64,000 bases of DNA from Morchella semilibera (GCA_009192285.1 CM018608.1:1010201-1074200); one strand, 5' to 3'. Positions 22,164 to 34,775 are shown, numbered from the stretch's first letter. A program made the numbers and translations. The notes: a model not told the origin generated them from the sequence alone.

Positions 22164-25066
22164 ATGACCGACACACCATTATCCAAAGGGGCACAACTCA
22201 GAGAGCATGCGTGGGGCATCGTTAATGTGCTCCAAGCACTCTTCTGGGGCCTTGTGGCATCCCCAAAACGCAATAAACGAATTCTTAAGATTTCTTTGTC
22301 TTTGACTATGGCTGTGGCCTTTACATTGCCTCCTATATTTTCGGGTTTCCATGGGTCGAATCCTTTTTTGCTAGGAACAGTTGTGAGTACATATATGAAA
22401 TGTTGCCTTTTATCTTTACATGCTAACTACTAATTTGAAATGCATAGGCTATTTACATGTTTCCTGTCAAGACCATTGGTGGGCAGCTTGTGGCTACTGC
22501 CATAGGATTAATAGGTGTTTTATTGTCTCTTGCATACTCAAATCTAGTCCTTTTTCTTGCTCGATTCATCCAGGATAACGACGAGGAGAACATCGCTTTC
22601 GGCCGCCGAGTATTTTTGTGGCTATCATTCGTCTTAGTCTCATCATTCGGTGGGTACATCCGCTCGAAGTTCCCTCGTCTCTATCTTGGTGTTGTTCTTG
22701 GCATGGTTGTCAACATGTTCGCTATCATCAGAGGTATCAACAACTTCGACCAGGTTTTCAGGAACTTCTTCTACGTCATGGTGTTTGGAGCTTGTGTGTC
22801 TATGGTAGTTGGCTTCGTTTTTTGGCCTGAAGATCATTCCTCTATTCTTCGAGACGATATGGTCAGTGGGGTAAAAACAGCGCAGAGTATGATGGAATCA
22901 GCTCGGTGGGCCCTGAGGCAAGACTCAGGTCAAGAAATCGATATCACTCCACTCAAGAAAGCACATTCAACGATCCATGCTTCTTTACGGGAGGCTAGCT
23001 ATGAGATTTCTGTTTCGAGGATTCCTTCGTCAGAATTCGTTCCTTTTGATGAAGCCCTAGCCAAATTGGTGTCTTTAGCACGGATATTCAACTCTGCCAT
23101 GCGAAGGAGAAATCGACTTCAGCCAAACACCAGACGTCGCTTTGAGGATCTCTTCCCTCCTGCAATGCCGAATCCCCCACGCACTTCTTCCGTCACAGTA
23201 GTTACAAGAGAGAGTATGTCTGCTGCAAAAGAGACAGTTGACGATACCTTTGTTAGCACATCGGAAATCTTTGATTCTATGGCCCAGAGGATTGAAGAGT
23301 TGTTTCGTGGACATGAGGTTACCTCAGTGATTGACCATGAAAAGTACTGGACTAAAGTTAATGAGATCCCGGAAAAATGGGACATCGAATCTAGCCAACG
23401 CTCTGTATCAAGCATAAGGGAACTCGAGGAAGCAGCCTATCGGGACCAAGTTAACACTATTCTACTGGAGATGTTTGACATTGTAACGGATATAGCTGTG
23501 ATCGTCGAGGGCATCAAGAAACAGCGACTGACCCTTTGGCTTCCCCGTAAAATATATCGAGGTAGGATTCACAGGAGCTTCCATATTAGCTTCTATCAGG
23601 ATCACTGACTTTGATTAGAAACAGAAGATTCCGCCACCGAGGAGGGAGAAGCCAATCGAGATACCATAGACCCAGATGACGATGAGGACCTGATGCTTCG
23701 TGAAGCAACAACTAGACTGGATCGATTTGGCATCTACCTTTCTGATATCTTAAGCTCATTCAGGAACTCTCGCCATATCAAATACGGCATAAAATTCGCT
23801 GTCGTCATGGGACTTCTAGCACTCCCTGCTTTCATTCAAAAATGGTATATCTGGTACGAGGATTTGAGGGTTCAATGGGCCCTTATTTCCGCTATGGTCG
23901 CCATGGAAACCACACGCGGCATGACCTTCAGGACAGCTGGTATGAAGCTTCTTGGTGCTTTGATGGGTGGGTTTTCTGCATGGGCTGTTATGTCTATTGG
24001 GCTTGGACACTATTACAGCTCGATCTGCCTCACTCCTATCATTGGATTGATAGTTGGGTGCCTTGTTACAAATCCTGTATACATGAAAGCAGGGACAGTA
24101 TTTGCGCTAGCATACAACATCATTCTCGGCGTCGCAACCGTATTTCCAGATAGTGGCAATGTCTCTGCCGCATTTGCTAGGAGGATATTGACGCTTCCAG
24201 TAGGGGTCATAGTTGCTATGGCGGTGCACCTTATGCTATTCCCTTTCAAGTCTAGAAGCCACCTAGTGAAAGGCATTTCACATTCCCTTGACTGGCTACA
24301 CCATTTATTGTTTGCCATCGAGGCTAGCTCGCAATACCCCAGTCTACAGGAGAAGTTTGACGATATGGCGAAGAAAGCCTCCAACAGAGTCAATTTTGCC
24401 AAGTTACTACTACCAGCCACCGTATACGAAGTCTCACTTTCTGGGCACTGGCCATATGAGAGATTTGAGAGGATTCTTGAAAAGGTAGAGGATGTCATGA
24501 TCTTAGTTATCGGTGAGAATGATGGGGTACCGGTAATGGCTAGGTCCGGAACCTGTGAAGGACTGAGATTAAAACTGCTGGCGTCACTTTGCAACGATCT
24601 GCTCGTGATATCTCATACCCTCAGTGCGAGATTGTTCATGCCACGAAACCAGTCTCTGTCATCTTCCGTGCTCAGCGAGTATCAGACGTCCCTTTCCGCC
24701 AAGATTGTGGCCGAGGAAGTTGTTATCAAAAGGAACTTCTCCGATTTAGGAAGACTTTCAGATGTAAGTTTACCTTTATATTAATAAACTTAAGGTTCAT
24801 TGCTGACGTTCTTTCAACAGCTGGTTAACGAAATGAACATGCTTCGTGAAGATGTAGACGAACTCATCACAGAAACTCAATGTCCCAAGCGAGGACTGTT
24901 ACCGCAGCTATCGTTCATCATCAAAAAGTCTAGGCCTGCTACAGCGGTTGCCAGTATGGCAGACATAGAAGGCCAGGCTTTTGAAGAGCCACCTGTACCT
25001 GAGATTTCGCGGAACGACTTCAGGCCTCCAAGTAGAGCTTATTCCCTCCCGCCCAACATGCCTTAA
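22164..25066 (+). CDS. BRE4-like / FUSC-family multispanning membrane transporter
   Basis: Exons 22164-22382, 22448-23561, 23619-24763 and 24821-25066 give 907 residues. Introns are 57-65 nt with GTGAGT, GTAGGA and GTAAGT donors and CTAAC/CTGAC branch sites. For the second intron, an acceptor six bases further downstream is also in phase. The layout is the duplicated one of the fungal ArAE_2/DUF2421 and FUSC-like proteins. There is an N-terminal block of about six hydrophobic segments (residues about 42-200, including LYLGVVLGMVVNMFAIIRG), a hydrophilic middle of about 230 residues, and a second hydrophobic block (about 470-640, including KLLGALMGGFSAWAVMS and AGTVFALAYNIILGV). A soluble C terminus follows. 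Yeast BRE4 (brefeldin A sensitivity) belongs to this family, and related bacterial and plant proteins export aromatic or organic acids. The substrate here is unknown. Confidence 0.88.
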
Positions 25067-26103
25067 TCGGTCAAAACGGTCACATCACATAATTTTCTTT
25101 ATTTCTTGATCTCGGCCTCGACTGGCCGCTTTACCCTCGTTTTAGTAGCTTTTCTTTCCTTTTTTTCTTTCCTCTATATCTATTCTTCTTTTATTGCTTA
25201 TTACTCTTTCCCCTTTAAGCTTCGATTCTATACTGTATATTTTCTCTTTTCTTTCTTATTTGGAGCATGGACAGGGTTATGTTTTCTTAAAGGTTGGCTT
25301 TTTTTGGGGGAGCATGGGTAGGGAACGGAATAGACAAAAAGGGGGCGATTGTATGGATCACGGTTGTATCATGACTAGGAGTTTTTGCTTTATTTCTATA
25401 TCAATATCTTAATTATCGCTTTGTCTGTAATGAATCAATGCTTTCGCTCATGGAATACCGAAACACAAAAAAAAAAACGCAAGGAAAAAAAAAAGCAATT
25501 TCATTTATCCATGCAAAAGGCTGCAGCCATGTGATTCTTCGCCTAAGCTGATAGATTGTGGCGGCGGGCGCAATGCTTCTAGAAACATCAAAGGATCGGA
25601 GGCTGTTACACGATGTACCTACATTTCTCGGCCCAATGAGCCCCTGGTCTGGCAGTCCTGACATAATCAGTTCAAATTGCGCATATTCAGTGGATCAACA
25701 AGGATATCTCTGTTTCGAATATGTAGGTACATAATGTGGTATATGCCATGATAAAATCCTTTTTGACTGACTCTACTCGCTAGAACTTGCTCGAAAATTC
25801 AATGAGGATATATTACAAATTTATACACTAACCCATATGTTTGCTTAAATCTATTCTCCGGTTTCAATATTGTGTGTGCATATGTCGGCTCGAATATCCC
25901 TCCGCACGGGGAGTTCATGTGATAATAAGAGCCGCAAGGAATTAAGCTCGCACGTTAGGCGTACCTACATGATGTAAAGTATTAGAGTAGGGTAGAGTAG
26001 TGCCCTGCTTACTACATGTATGAAACTAGCGCCACGCTAACAACCATGACTGTACCTCGTAACTACATGTACCGTTACCCCACACTAGGAACGTTGATCA
26101 GAG
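25067..26103. other. Intergenic region between transporter and DUF3445 gene
   Basis: The first 300 bases are T-rich 3' flank. The rest holds TACATGTA palindromes at 26013-26020 and 26064-26071 and GTACCTAC-type words near 25617, 25725 and 25961. The two palindromes lie within 95 bp of the next start codon, so they could act as promoter elements there. No gene is seen. Confidence 0.5.
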
Positions 26104-27500
26104 ATGTCTACCTCCGAAAGCCTACTCGGTGCCACCAGAGAGGCTGCTCATGCTTTTAGTACTATCTGGATGTTCTGTGTACTTTCCATAGCATCAATAT
26201 ACGCCATTTTCTTCTACACGGCACGAGGAAGAAAGTTACCGCCCAGGGAACCGAAAGAGCAGGAATCTACTAAGAGTAGGTCAACCATTAATATTAACTA
26301 ACTATAAGCTATCAGCTATCTTTAATAACAGGGCCTTAATAATTCTGTAGTGGAGCCTACGGGCTGGGACTTTTCCATGATCGGGCCACGTGCTGAGGAC
26401 TTCAACTGGGCCGAAACAGAGGAGGTCCCTTATAGGCCCTTCAGGGAAGGACCTTACTTCCTTAGCATGGGTATGATGGAATTTCTGCATATACATTTGA
26501 GTCCACTAACCATGCGGCAAAGGACTTAAGCCTTTACCAGCTGAAGACTGGATCGAGGTCGATAAAACCTACCTCGATCGCTTGGCTTACAAACGACATT
26601 TATTTTCTCGGGAACGTGAGGAGACTATACAGTCACTACCAGGCTCGGAAGATGCATCCTACGAATCGCTAGAAATGCTGGTGGATTATTTGCCGCGGCG
26701 ATACCCTGGGATGTTCAAGAAGACTGAACGTGGTATCACTAATCTTGTCACTGGTGAAGACTGGGATTTAAGGAGAGAATCCAAGGTGTGGAAGGAAAAG
26801 ACTCATCCATTAGAAGTTATGGGGTTGTTGAGCACTGAGGATTGGGTCGTCATGCAAAAAGATCCGGGGGGTGGAGATGAGTATCATCTACGGGCTGGCG
26901 CAGTGTGCTTCCCTTGTGAGTACTGATTGATGCTTTGCTTACATTACTTGGTTTTAAAATAAATGGCACTTTCATTAGCTAACTAATCAACGATATGAGC
27001 ATGTAGCGGGCTGGAGACTTTTAGAACGTATTGGTCATAGCTTGTATCGCATCCACGCTGGGAATGTCCCACAATACGAACCTAGGATTGCAAAACCCAT
27101 GGACAGGTTCTTCTCGAAACTGAAGGTTGCCTCGCCAATCCAGCGGTTCAATCACAACCTTGATATATCGTATGAACTTTTCAGGACCCACAGCATTGGG
27201 GCTGGGTGTTCGGAAAAACTTACCATTGGTGATATCTATCTTCGAGTTGAGAGGCAGACCCTGAAACGGTTACCACGGACCCGGGCCCTATTGTTTGGGA
27301 TTCGAACATATATTACCCCAGTAGAAAGCATCACTAAAGATAGGGATGTTGCAAGGATACTCAAAGCTCAGATCGAGGCTTATCCAGAGGATATGGCGGG
27401 GTACAAGAATAAGCATCTGTGGGGTGCTGTTGTCGTGGAGCATTTGGATGGGATTATTCAGGGATATCACGACGGGGATTCGTTGCATGCATCGCAATAA
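26104..27500 (+). CDS. Membrane-anchored DUF3445 (haem-dependent oxidoreductase-like) protein
   Basis: Exons 26104-26275, 26351-26470, 26523-26915 and 27007-27500 give 392 residues. The first intron uses GTAGGT and the acceptor CTGTAG at 26350. The nearer AACAG at 26331 would break the frame. Residues about 19-38 form one transmembrane segment, followed by RGRKLPP, so the protein is probably anchored with the rest on one face. The remainder carries DUF3445 hallmarks: YRPFREGPYFLSMGLKPL, DWIEVDKTYLDR, GAVCFPSGWRLLERIG, IHAGNVPQYEPRIAKPMDRFF and a late RTYITPVE segment. DUF3445 includes the haem-dependent oxidative N-demethylase alpha subunit of bacteria; the fungal substrate is not known. The gene follows the transporter on the same strand. 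Confidence 0.85.
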
Positions 27501-27593
27501 CTTTAGAATTAACCTCACTGGTGGGTTTAGATAAGCCTTAGGCTTGTTTCCTGGTCCAGCTACTGCGTAAAGCACACGACTTCAGTGGTGACA

Positions 27594-27977
27594 TCAAGCT
27601 TGATTCCATGGTTGTAGATCTATAGGGTCGAACGTTACTGGTGGAAATCTATTCGGTCTTACCGGACTCAATGGACCTGCCGACCGTTCCGGTGATTTTC
27701 GAGCCGAATCTGCAATATTCATTTTTGAGAATGAAACTATATATAAACACCAATGACGGGTGACAATGCGTGAATCTATTGGCGGCGCACGAAAATCATT
27801 GGTCACCTTCATCTGAGACATATGTGGATAACTAATTCTCCATATCTTTTCCTGCACAAAGGATGTCATCCATATATGCCTGACCAGTAAAGCAATCACG
27901 CATAGTCCTAAGATTCCTAGAAAACGTGCTTCCAGTCGATCCTTTATCGTGGCTATACTCCCGCCGTTTCCGGACAC
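27594..27977 (-). CDS. Possible small single-pass membrane protein
   Basis: An uninterrupted 127-codon frame convergent with the DUF3445 gene, ending 94 bp from its stop codon. The N terminus (MSGNGGSIATIKDRLEARF) is followed by a hydrophobic segment, LGILGLCVIALLVRHIWM (about residues 20-38), then a basic, proline-rich tail ending DLQPWNQA. The amphipathic-charged then hydrophobic arrangement is more protein-like than nearby chance frames, but no family is recognised and no transcript evidence is available. It may be an orphan gene or chance. Confidence 0.4.
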   Translation of the reverse strand: MSGNGGSIATIKDRLEARFLGILGLCVIALLVRHIWMTSFVQEKIWRISYPHMSQMKVTNDFRAPPIDSRIVTRHWCLYIVSFSKMNIADSARKSPERSAGPLSPVRPNRFPPVTFDPIDLQPWNQA

Positions 27978-30900
27978 TTATGTAAGGCTTACTTTCAGCC
28001 ACTGCCGTGCTTATGGGGATCGCTTCCGTCTAAAGATGCATGCAGAACAGAACTAGATGGTACTGCTCGCTAAAAAGATCTAAAATATCTTGTCTGGGAT
28101 TTCTGGCCCGTAGGCCCTGAAACAAACTGCCAATATCATTGGATAGGTATTGGAGTCTAGGGCTTAGAGGCAGAATCACTGTATATCACTTTACCCTACC
28201 TGCAATGGTTTATATAATGCGTTTATTTGTAAACAACGGTACAAAGGCGAAGGTAGTACTTCTTTCTTTCTTTCTTTTTTGGCTGTCGTCTAATCTTTCC
28301 TTAGTGTAGTGGATATGTTCTAGGTGACGAATAAAACACGTTTCTTAGCCGGGCCCAGTAAATAGCAGAATTTGATAAAATTATTTCCGATTAGTAGCAG
28401 ACCCAAATTCCGGTGACGTTTTGAGGGCAAAGATAGATCTACATAGCAGTTATGATAGATCGAATTTTTTATTCAGAAGAAAATTCCAGTAGATCTTAGT
28501 TAAGATTAGAGTCAATATGCATGCATGTTCCTCAAGGCAAGATGTGCAAATATAACTCCACCTCATACACGAAGTCTAGACCTTTCACAAGTGTACACGC
28601 AGTCTTTGTTTCAGATGAATTTGAAAATACTCTTGCTTCGGGGTATACGTAGTGGTCATTGACCATGACACATGTACAAATGTACGAAGGTTTCAGATCC
28701 CCTCTAGTTAAGATCTCCGATGGATGTGAATGCCATACGCTGGGCCTGCGTTTCAGCTGCAGGACGTCGTATATCTACCCCTTAACGATAAGCACTAAGT
28801 TACTGGGGAATGCAGGTGTTATTTTGATAAGAGATCCAAGATGATGACGTGATTGAATCACATGTATAGCACAACAATCCTGATAAGTATACGAGTTTTG
28901 TCTGTTGTGTTCCAGTATATGGTCCGGCTCCGACGCCCTCTCACCCCCCACCCCCCAACTCCCCTCCCCCACTCCCGATGAGAAAAGCGTGATGCTTCGC
29001 TATAACGAGTGTAAGAAAATCCACGGAAAGGTTACGGTTACAGTCACACCATGAACTCTAGGATTGCAAGGGCCCAGAAACAGATTTAATAGGAAGGTCA
29101 TAGAGAAACACTTCATCTGGGGACTAGGGACTTGTTTTAGATCCGAACTACTCAGACTTCCTTTTAGGGGAATGCGGTTGGGCCAGGGTGTAGGGGGACA
29201 TACATACTCTATATCTCTCATTTTCAGACAGTGAGATATAGGAAGTTGTGGCTGGTGGTCACAGAGTGCTTCAGCCGCCTAAAAGTTCTTCCGGGCCCTG
29301 TGGCAGGCATTAGATTTTTTATCACCAACTAGTAGGACGCGGGAGATCTAGATGAGGGGATATGAGGCGCATATCACATAATCATGGGATATCACTCGCC
29401 TTGCTAACATCATTTTAATACTGTTGTGAACCTGTTTGTAACCATACACGTTAGACTCTCTTGCACACATGGTGTTTAAAGATGAATATAACTACTGAGC
29501 ATGGAATGACACCCGCCGTACCCTATGTACCCTATTTATTTATTTATACTTCATACACCTATGTACCCTATGCTAATACGGGGGGTCATAAACACCATAG
29601 AAATCACGGACGCGTTGTGTTTTGGTAAATTGGGGCGTTAAACTTGAATACAGTTGGGTGCCGCCAACGGTGAAGACCCATTATTCATGAAATATCACTC
29701 GCAAATTTCTGCTTGCACTCAGGACTGGTTGATCAGTTAATTAACCAACTTAAGGTCAGGCGGTACCTGGAAAACTGGGGGCCAATTAGCCCACTAATCT
29801 GGTACCCAAAGCCGTACTATGCTGGGTGTACATATCAACATATGGAGCGGTAAATGTGTCGAGAGTAATTGGTATAAGCACTGAATTCCAGCCCTATGCC
29901 AGTATAGACACTAGATTCCAGTGCCTACGCTGCGCCAAGTAAGCGTTTTTCAACCAACACTTATTAGAGTTCCCTACCACTAACATTATATAGCCCCCCC
30001 CCCCCCCCATTTGGCCAAAAAAAGGTCTGTTCTTTTACCATAAATTAATACTGGTATTATCTTCCCCACAGGTGGTAAACTTTACTACCGTTGGTAAAAT
30101 TACTTTTGACACATTTACCGGCCCATTCCTCCCCCCGCGGTTATATAATTTTCAGTGTCTTTGCGCGGGGGCTAAGCTACACTGCCAGAGGTTGTTTATA
30201 TAAGGGTCCTGGGGGTTGGGGTTGGGGGGCAAATAGCCCACGTAGATACCCTACCTACTACTACTAGCAGCCTGGGCCCTAATATATATGTGTCCATGGC
30301 TCGAGGGAGCCGATTCTCCACCACCCATAAACGCACCACTCGATACATCATGAAATAATAGCACTTCGGCACAGCGGTGAATCTAAGGATGCATTATATA
30401 TATGGGGTGGTACTCAATTTCATGACGAGACCCCCCCCCCCCAAACGGGTGGTCTATTCCTCCTTATCATTTTCTATCCGGTTCTCCCCCGCCGACCCGA
30501 CAAGGCTGTGGCTGTAAAAAATACATCCAATTACTTAATTGGACCCTTAACGCTTAACGGTCGAGTGGTCAATGATCGGTATTACATGATATTACTACCA
30601 CCCCAACCCCCACCCCAATCCCCCACAAACACACACACACTCTCCACCACCAGCGCCGCCTACCACATCTCGCTCGAACCTAAGTAGGTATACCTGCCCG
30701 TCTACTGCATTACACGTAGGCCCGACCAATTGATGCTTCCCGGAAAGAGGCGTCTACACGAGCCACCATACTAACCAGTCCACAGCTAGAGCCCTACGAA
30801 CAAATAACGAATCTAGTGATTAGGACACACACACACACAAGAAGAGGCCTCTAGCTCTTCGGGGAAAATGTGGGTGACCTGGCATGCCTCATATATTTCG

Positions 30901-31270
30901 AGGGACTCAGCATATCCAGGTGCCATGTTCATGTTGAGGGGACCTTGTCCCAAATCCGACTCCAATAAACATCTCTTTATGCAATGGTTGTTGAAAGAGG
31001 ACCTCACAAAGTGTCACCACTACATGAATCAACCCGTAACGGCCTTTTGGAATTTAGGTCATGAGGTATCACTCGGTGCTCAACACCGTGTTTGGGACAT
31101 CCACTCCTACCTGGCCACAGCCCTCAAAACCTCATTGTCTCCCTCTAAAAAGAAATGAAAGCTACAAGTAGGCAGGTATGCACCTTCATATAAATTATTC
31201 AACAAAAAAAGACTATTCCCAACAAAAAGAGCGCCAAAATACAAGTAAAAAGAGTAGGAAAAAAAAAACA
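27978..31270. other. Gene-poor, repeat-like intergenic DNA
   Basis: No supportable gene in 3.3 kb. It contains three exact reverse-orientation copies of CGAGTGAT-N4-CATG (29381-29398, 29683-29701 and 31059-31075). Poly-C tracts lie at 29994-30008 and 30431-30442. A CCTATGTACCCTAT word is duplicated near 29522 and 29558, and several GGTAAA/TTTACC words lie near 30040-30120. The composition is TA-rich with many stop codons, as expected of old transposon debris. The last 100 bases are 3' flank of the minus-strand peroxin gene. Confidence 0.45.
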
Positions 31271-32901
31271 CTACCGCTTTGGTAGGGGTGGCGGCACCTT
31301 CTTCTCCCCGTCTAGCCCCTTGACAACCTCCTCACCCAGCAGCCTCTCCCGCTCATGCATGCGGTTCCCGTCCTCGTCCGTGATGACAACCTCGGGCTTC
31401 GGGGGTGTACCTGTCCGCCCTCCCTGGACCTTGACTTCTGCTGGGAGCTCAGCGGCTGTGGGTGTGCTCATGCGGTCCTCAAAGTCCTCGACAAGCTCTG
31501 CGTTACGGTACCATTTACGACGGCGCGTGTACTTGCCCCATCCATCGACACCTCTACGACCATCTCTCCACTGTACATCATATTAGTCCGGGTTTTCACT
31601 AGATGCTTAGCTATATAAAGACATACCTTATTATCATAATATACCCATCCTTCACCGCTCTCGCCGCTCAGGCCAACTTTATCCTTCACTTCCTGCTTCT
31701 TCCCACCATGACCTTTCTCCGGTCGTGCGCCCTCAACCCTCCACTCCTCGCCCTCAACCCAGCGCCACTTCACGCCACTTCCCGGTGGTGTCTCCGGCAA
31801 CTCAAATTCCTCTGGTGACGGTGCTGGCTGTAAATGCTCGTCTGTGAACGGCGCCCTCTCGTACGCAAATAAACTTGAGGTCCATCCGACACCCAACCAG
31901 CGCCGCTGGTTCTCGTAGATAGCAAAGGTGAACTTTACGCCGGGTGAGGCGCCGGTCATTGACGCTGTGAGCGGTGTGGAGACTTCTGTTACGATGCCGT
32001 CGGGGTTGCCGCGTGGAGCGGCGGCAATACTGCTGCCGATGGAAGGGGAAGACTTGTGCCCGTTGGTCTGGATCTCGGAGGGACGGCGGATACGGGGTGG
32101 GAGCGCGGGGAGGATAGGGGGTGGCATGAGCGAGAGGCCGGTAAGACGGCTACAGACGATACGGATAGACTGGGAGCGCCAGAGCACAGTGCGTGATACC
32201 TTGGCGGGTCGTGAATGCCATGAGAGGATGAGTGTTCCTATGAAGAGTACGATGCGGCGGGTAGTGATAATGTGCGTCGGGTACACGCTGAGAGCCAGCC
32301 ACAACGGTGTCGTCAGCAATATCCTGACGAAAAGAGTTGTGAGTGCCGGGCGGGTGGTCGCAGTAGTGGCCGTTTTGGTAGTTGATAGCCACCGCGTTAG
32401 TTGGAGGAACGGCTCAAAGAAGATGTTCATTCTCGTCGTGAGTGTGTTTAGCGTCTCGAGGATCTCGTCCAGCGTTGTGCTCGTCGGCTCGTCATAGTAT
32501 CGGCGCAGAAACATCCCCAGGATCAGGAGCACCACGATGAAGACGTTTCCCGCCCAGCGGATCACCACGTCGCCGTAAAGCGCTGAAGCCCAGAAGGCCG
32601 CGACAACGAGGAACGACTCCCATGGGTCCTTGGAGGTCCATGTTAGTAGTCCGAGAACAAAGTTTGCAGATCGGATGTAGGGGTAACTCTGCGAGAGAGC
32701 TCGAGTGACTTGTGGAGGTGTCGCGACGAGGAGAGGCGACTTTTGGTGCACCTGGAACCGGGAGCGAGAGGCGGGGGAAGATGAGACGGGGGCGAAGGGA
32801 GCAATTGTGGGTGGATTGGGGTCTGTGGGTTGGATGTGGTAGTCAGAGTGGTTGGCCGTATTTGTAGAGCCATTTGCATCGTGGGTGGGCTCGTCGGACA
32901 T
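31271..32901 (-). CDS. Peroxin of the Pex23/Pex24-Pex30 group with dysferlin domain
   Basis: Exons on the minus strand are 32901-31627 and 31570-31271, with a 56-nt intron (GTATGT donor, TACAG acceptor, phase 0), giving 524 residues. After a Ser/Pro-rich N terminus there are two hydrophobic regions (about residues 92-133 and 186-230), as in the integral peroxisomal membrane Pex24p domain. A dysferlin N-type motif follows at about 323-352 (FTFAIYENQRRWLGVGW, ...ERAPFTDEHL), then a WRWVEGEEW segment. The C-type motif spans the intron (GWVYYDNK, then WRDGRRGVDGWGKYTRRRKW). Proteins of this family sit in the ER/peroxisome membrane and control peroxisome size and number or ER contact sites. The tail is hydrophilic, ending PPPLPKR. 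Which paralogue it is (Pex23, 24, 30-32) cannot be decided. Confidence 0.88.
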
Positions 32902-34174
32902 GTAGAACGTCCAGGGCGTATCTATCAGGAATGTTTAGAGAATTGAAACGAATACTAATGATGTTTGGATGGTGGGGTGGTGGATAAGGAGTAGGGGTAG
33001 TTCTATGAGTAGAGAGAAGGAGAGGGGGGAGAAGGAGGGGGAGAAGCTAGGAGAAGGAGGATGACGACTCGATGTGGCTGATAAGGGCTTGGGTAAGGGT
33101 AGGACACAGTTGAACGTACCAAGGGCTGCCATGCAATCCACACCTTTGAGAGTTGCAGGCTTCCCAGAAGCAGCAGCAGCAGTCAAACAAGCAAGTTATC
33201 TTACTCCTCGGAAGAAACAGGACCAGATGGATGACGACAACAACACCAGCTGCAGAAGCAGAAGCAGCAGCAGCAGCAGTTAGAGAGATAGAGGATAGAG
33301 ATAGATAGATGATCGATATGCTGATGCCTAGAATGTCTAACTGAACTATAATAGAGAGAGAGAGATGGGTTGGTATAAACGAGATCCCCGGCTATGAAGG
33401 AACAAGAAGAAGAAGAAGGAGAAAAAGAAGGAGAGAGAGAGAGAAGTGGCCCGTGGGTAAAGGAAATGTGGATTCTACCCCGGGTGAAGGGAATATAGAA
33501 GGAAGGGGGGGGGAAGGGAAACTCTATATTATCAAATAGAGATACAAATATAAACGCAAGAGAGAGAAGGAGAGAGAAAGGACACATGAATGTTATATTA
33601 ACTAAAAAGAAACCCTTCTCCTTCTTTCTCATCTTCTTCTAGATCTTCTCCCCTTCTTTCCCATGATTTCTTTTCCCTCGAGGTCACCAGTGCACCCCCT
33701 CCCTGTCTGTGTGCGTTGTGAGAAATACTACTCGGCTCTGCTACTCCAGGTACGTGTATGTGCTTAGGTTTAGGTTATGTGTACATGTATGTAGCATTGC
33801 ATTTGTAGGGGACGGACGGACATCATCATTTATTTGCACGTGAAAGTTCAAAAGAAGAAGAAAGGAGCCTGGTTGGTCGGTCACGGTCACATGTTACGAC
33901 ATCTCTCCTGAGTCAGCCCCGGGCGGGAGGGAGAGCCTCATGATGTCATCAAGACAGGATCTTTGTTGAAAGGTACATCATGTATTAAAATATTGTACCT
34001 AAATGTAGGAGGTGCTGGGCTGTCAGGTACTACATACAAGCTCGGGATCTCTACAATGTCTCGGGTGTTGGAATACTACATGTACCTACATGTACAGAGT
34101 GTGGTAGATTGAATTCATCTTTAATACATTTATGTAAAATTAGGCCCAAGAGAGCAAAAAAGGTTATGAGAGGC
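32902..34174. other. Divergent intergenic region with purine microsatellites
   Basis: Upstream of both the peroxin (minus) and the GH18 gene (plus). It holds AGC repeats at about 33168-33180 and 33250-33280, AGAGAG at 33353-33366, GAAGAA-type repeats at 33403-33445 and a G-run near 33508. TACATGTA palindromes lie at 33782, 34077 and 34087. No gene is seen; frames through the repeats encode only Ser/Phe/Cys runs. Confidence 0.45.
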
Positions 34175-34294
34175 TGGGCTAGTGGTTGTGGGGGGATGGA
34201 TATGGGGTGGTCGTGGAGGAGAGGTTCCCAGCTGCGGTTCCCAGCCGCGCATGGGGGTGGGTTCGATCCCCACCCCTGGTGGACTAACTTTTTT
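34175..34294 (+). ncRNA. tRNA-related Pol III unit (SINE head or tRNA relic)
   Basis: An A-box-like TGGGCTAGTGG at 34175-34185 and a perfect B-box GGTTCGATCCC at 34260-34270 lie 75 bp apart. The B-box sits in a strong T-arm hairpin (GGTGGG-TTCGATC-CCCACC-like, 34257-34274). A T6 terminator is at 34289-34294. No matching 5' acceptor strand for CCCTGGT can be found, so this is not a normal tRNA. It fits a tRNA-derived SINE head or a degenerate tRNA gene. TACATGTA copies lie on both sides. Confidence 0.35.
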
Positions 34295-34775
34295 ATTATT
34301 ATTTTCTTTTAAGGGCCAATAGGACTATTGGGTCACGCAAGGCCCACTTTTGTTTGTAATAATTCCGCCAGACTTTGTATGTGGCCCAAGTGCTACATGG
34401 CGCGAGAAGGCCTGGGGCAGTTGAAGTTGACTTCAGGTTGTTGGTTACATGTTATGTATGTACCGCATGCAGTACCTGATCTACAGACCAACACCGACCT
34501 ACAACACCATGGCAATAGTAATCGGCTTTGTTAACAATTAATTGTATACAGCCCAGATATCCCTATGCGTGTAGCTACAAAATACTACATGTACCTACAA
34601 TATATACTGAGAATAGCATGTTATACGAGCTGTAAAGTTGGGATATCCATAACAACTTAATTCCACGAATGTATATTTCTGCAGGGATTGGACGCGGAGT
34701 GCATACATGTAGTTAAAACACATCTATATAGCCAATAGATAGAATCCTACCGATATCGATACCGAGTAATTACAA

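Noticed and set aside
31928-32497. A 189-codon plus-strand frame
   Set aside because: It lies antisense to the well-supported dysferlin-domain peroxin.
33201-33632. A 143-codon minus-strand frame rich in Ser, Phe and Cys
   Set aside because: It is a translation of AGC, GAA and GA microsatellites.
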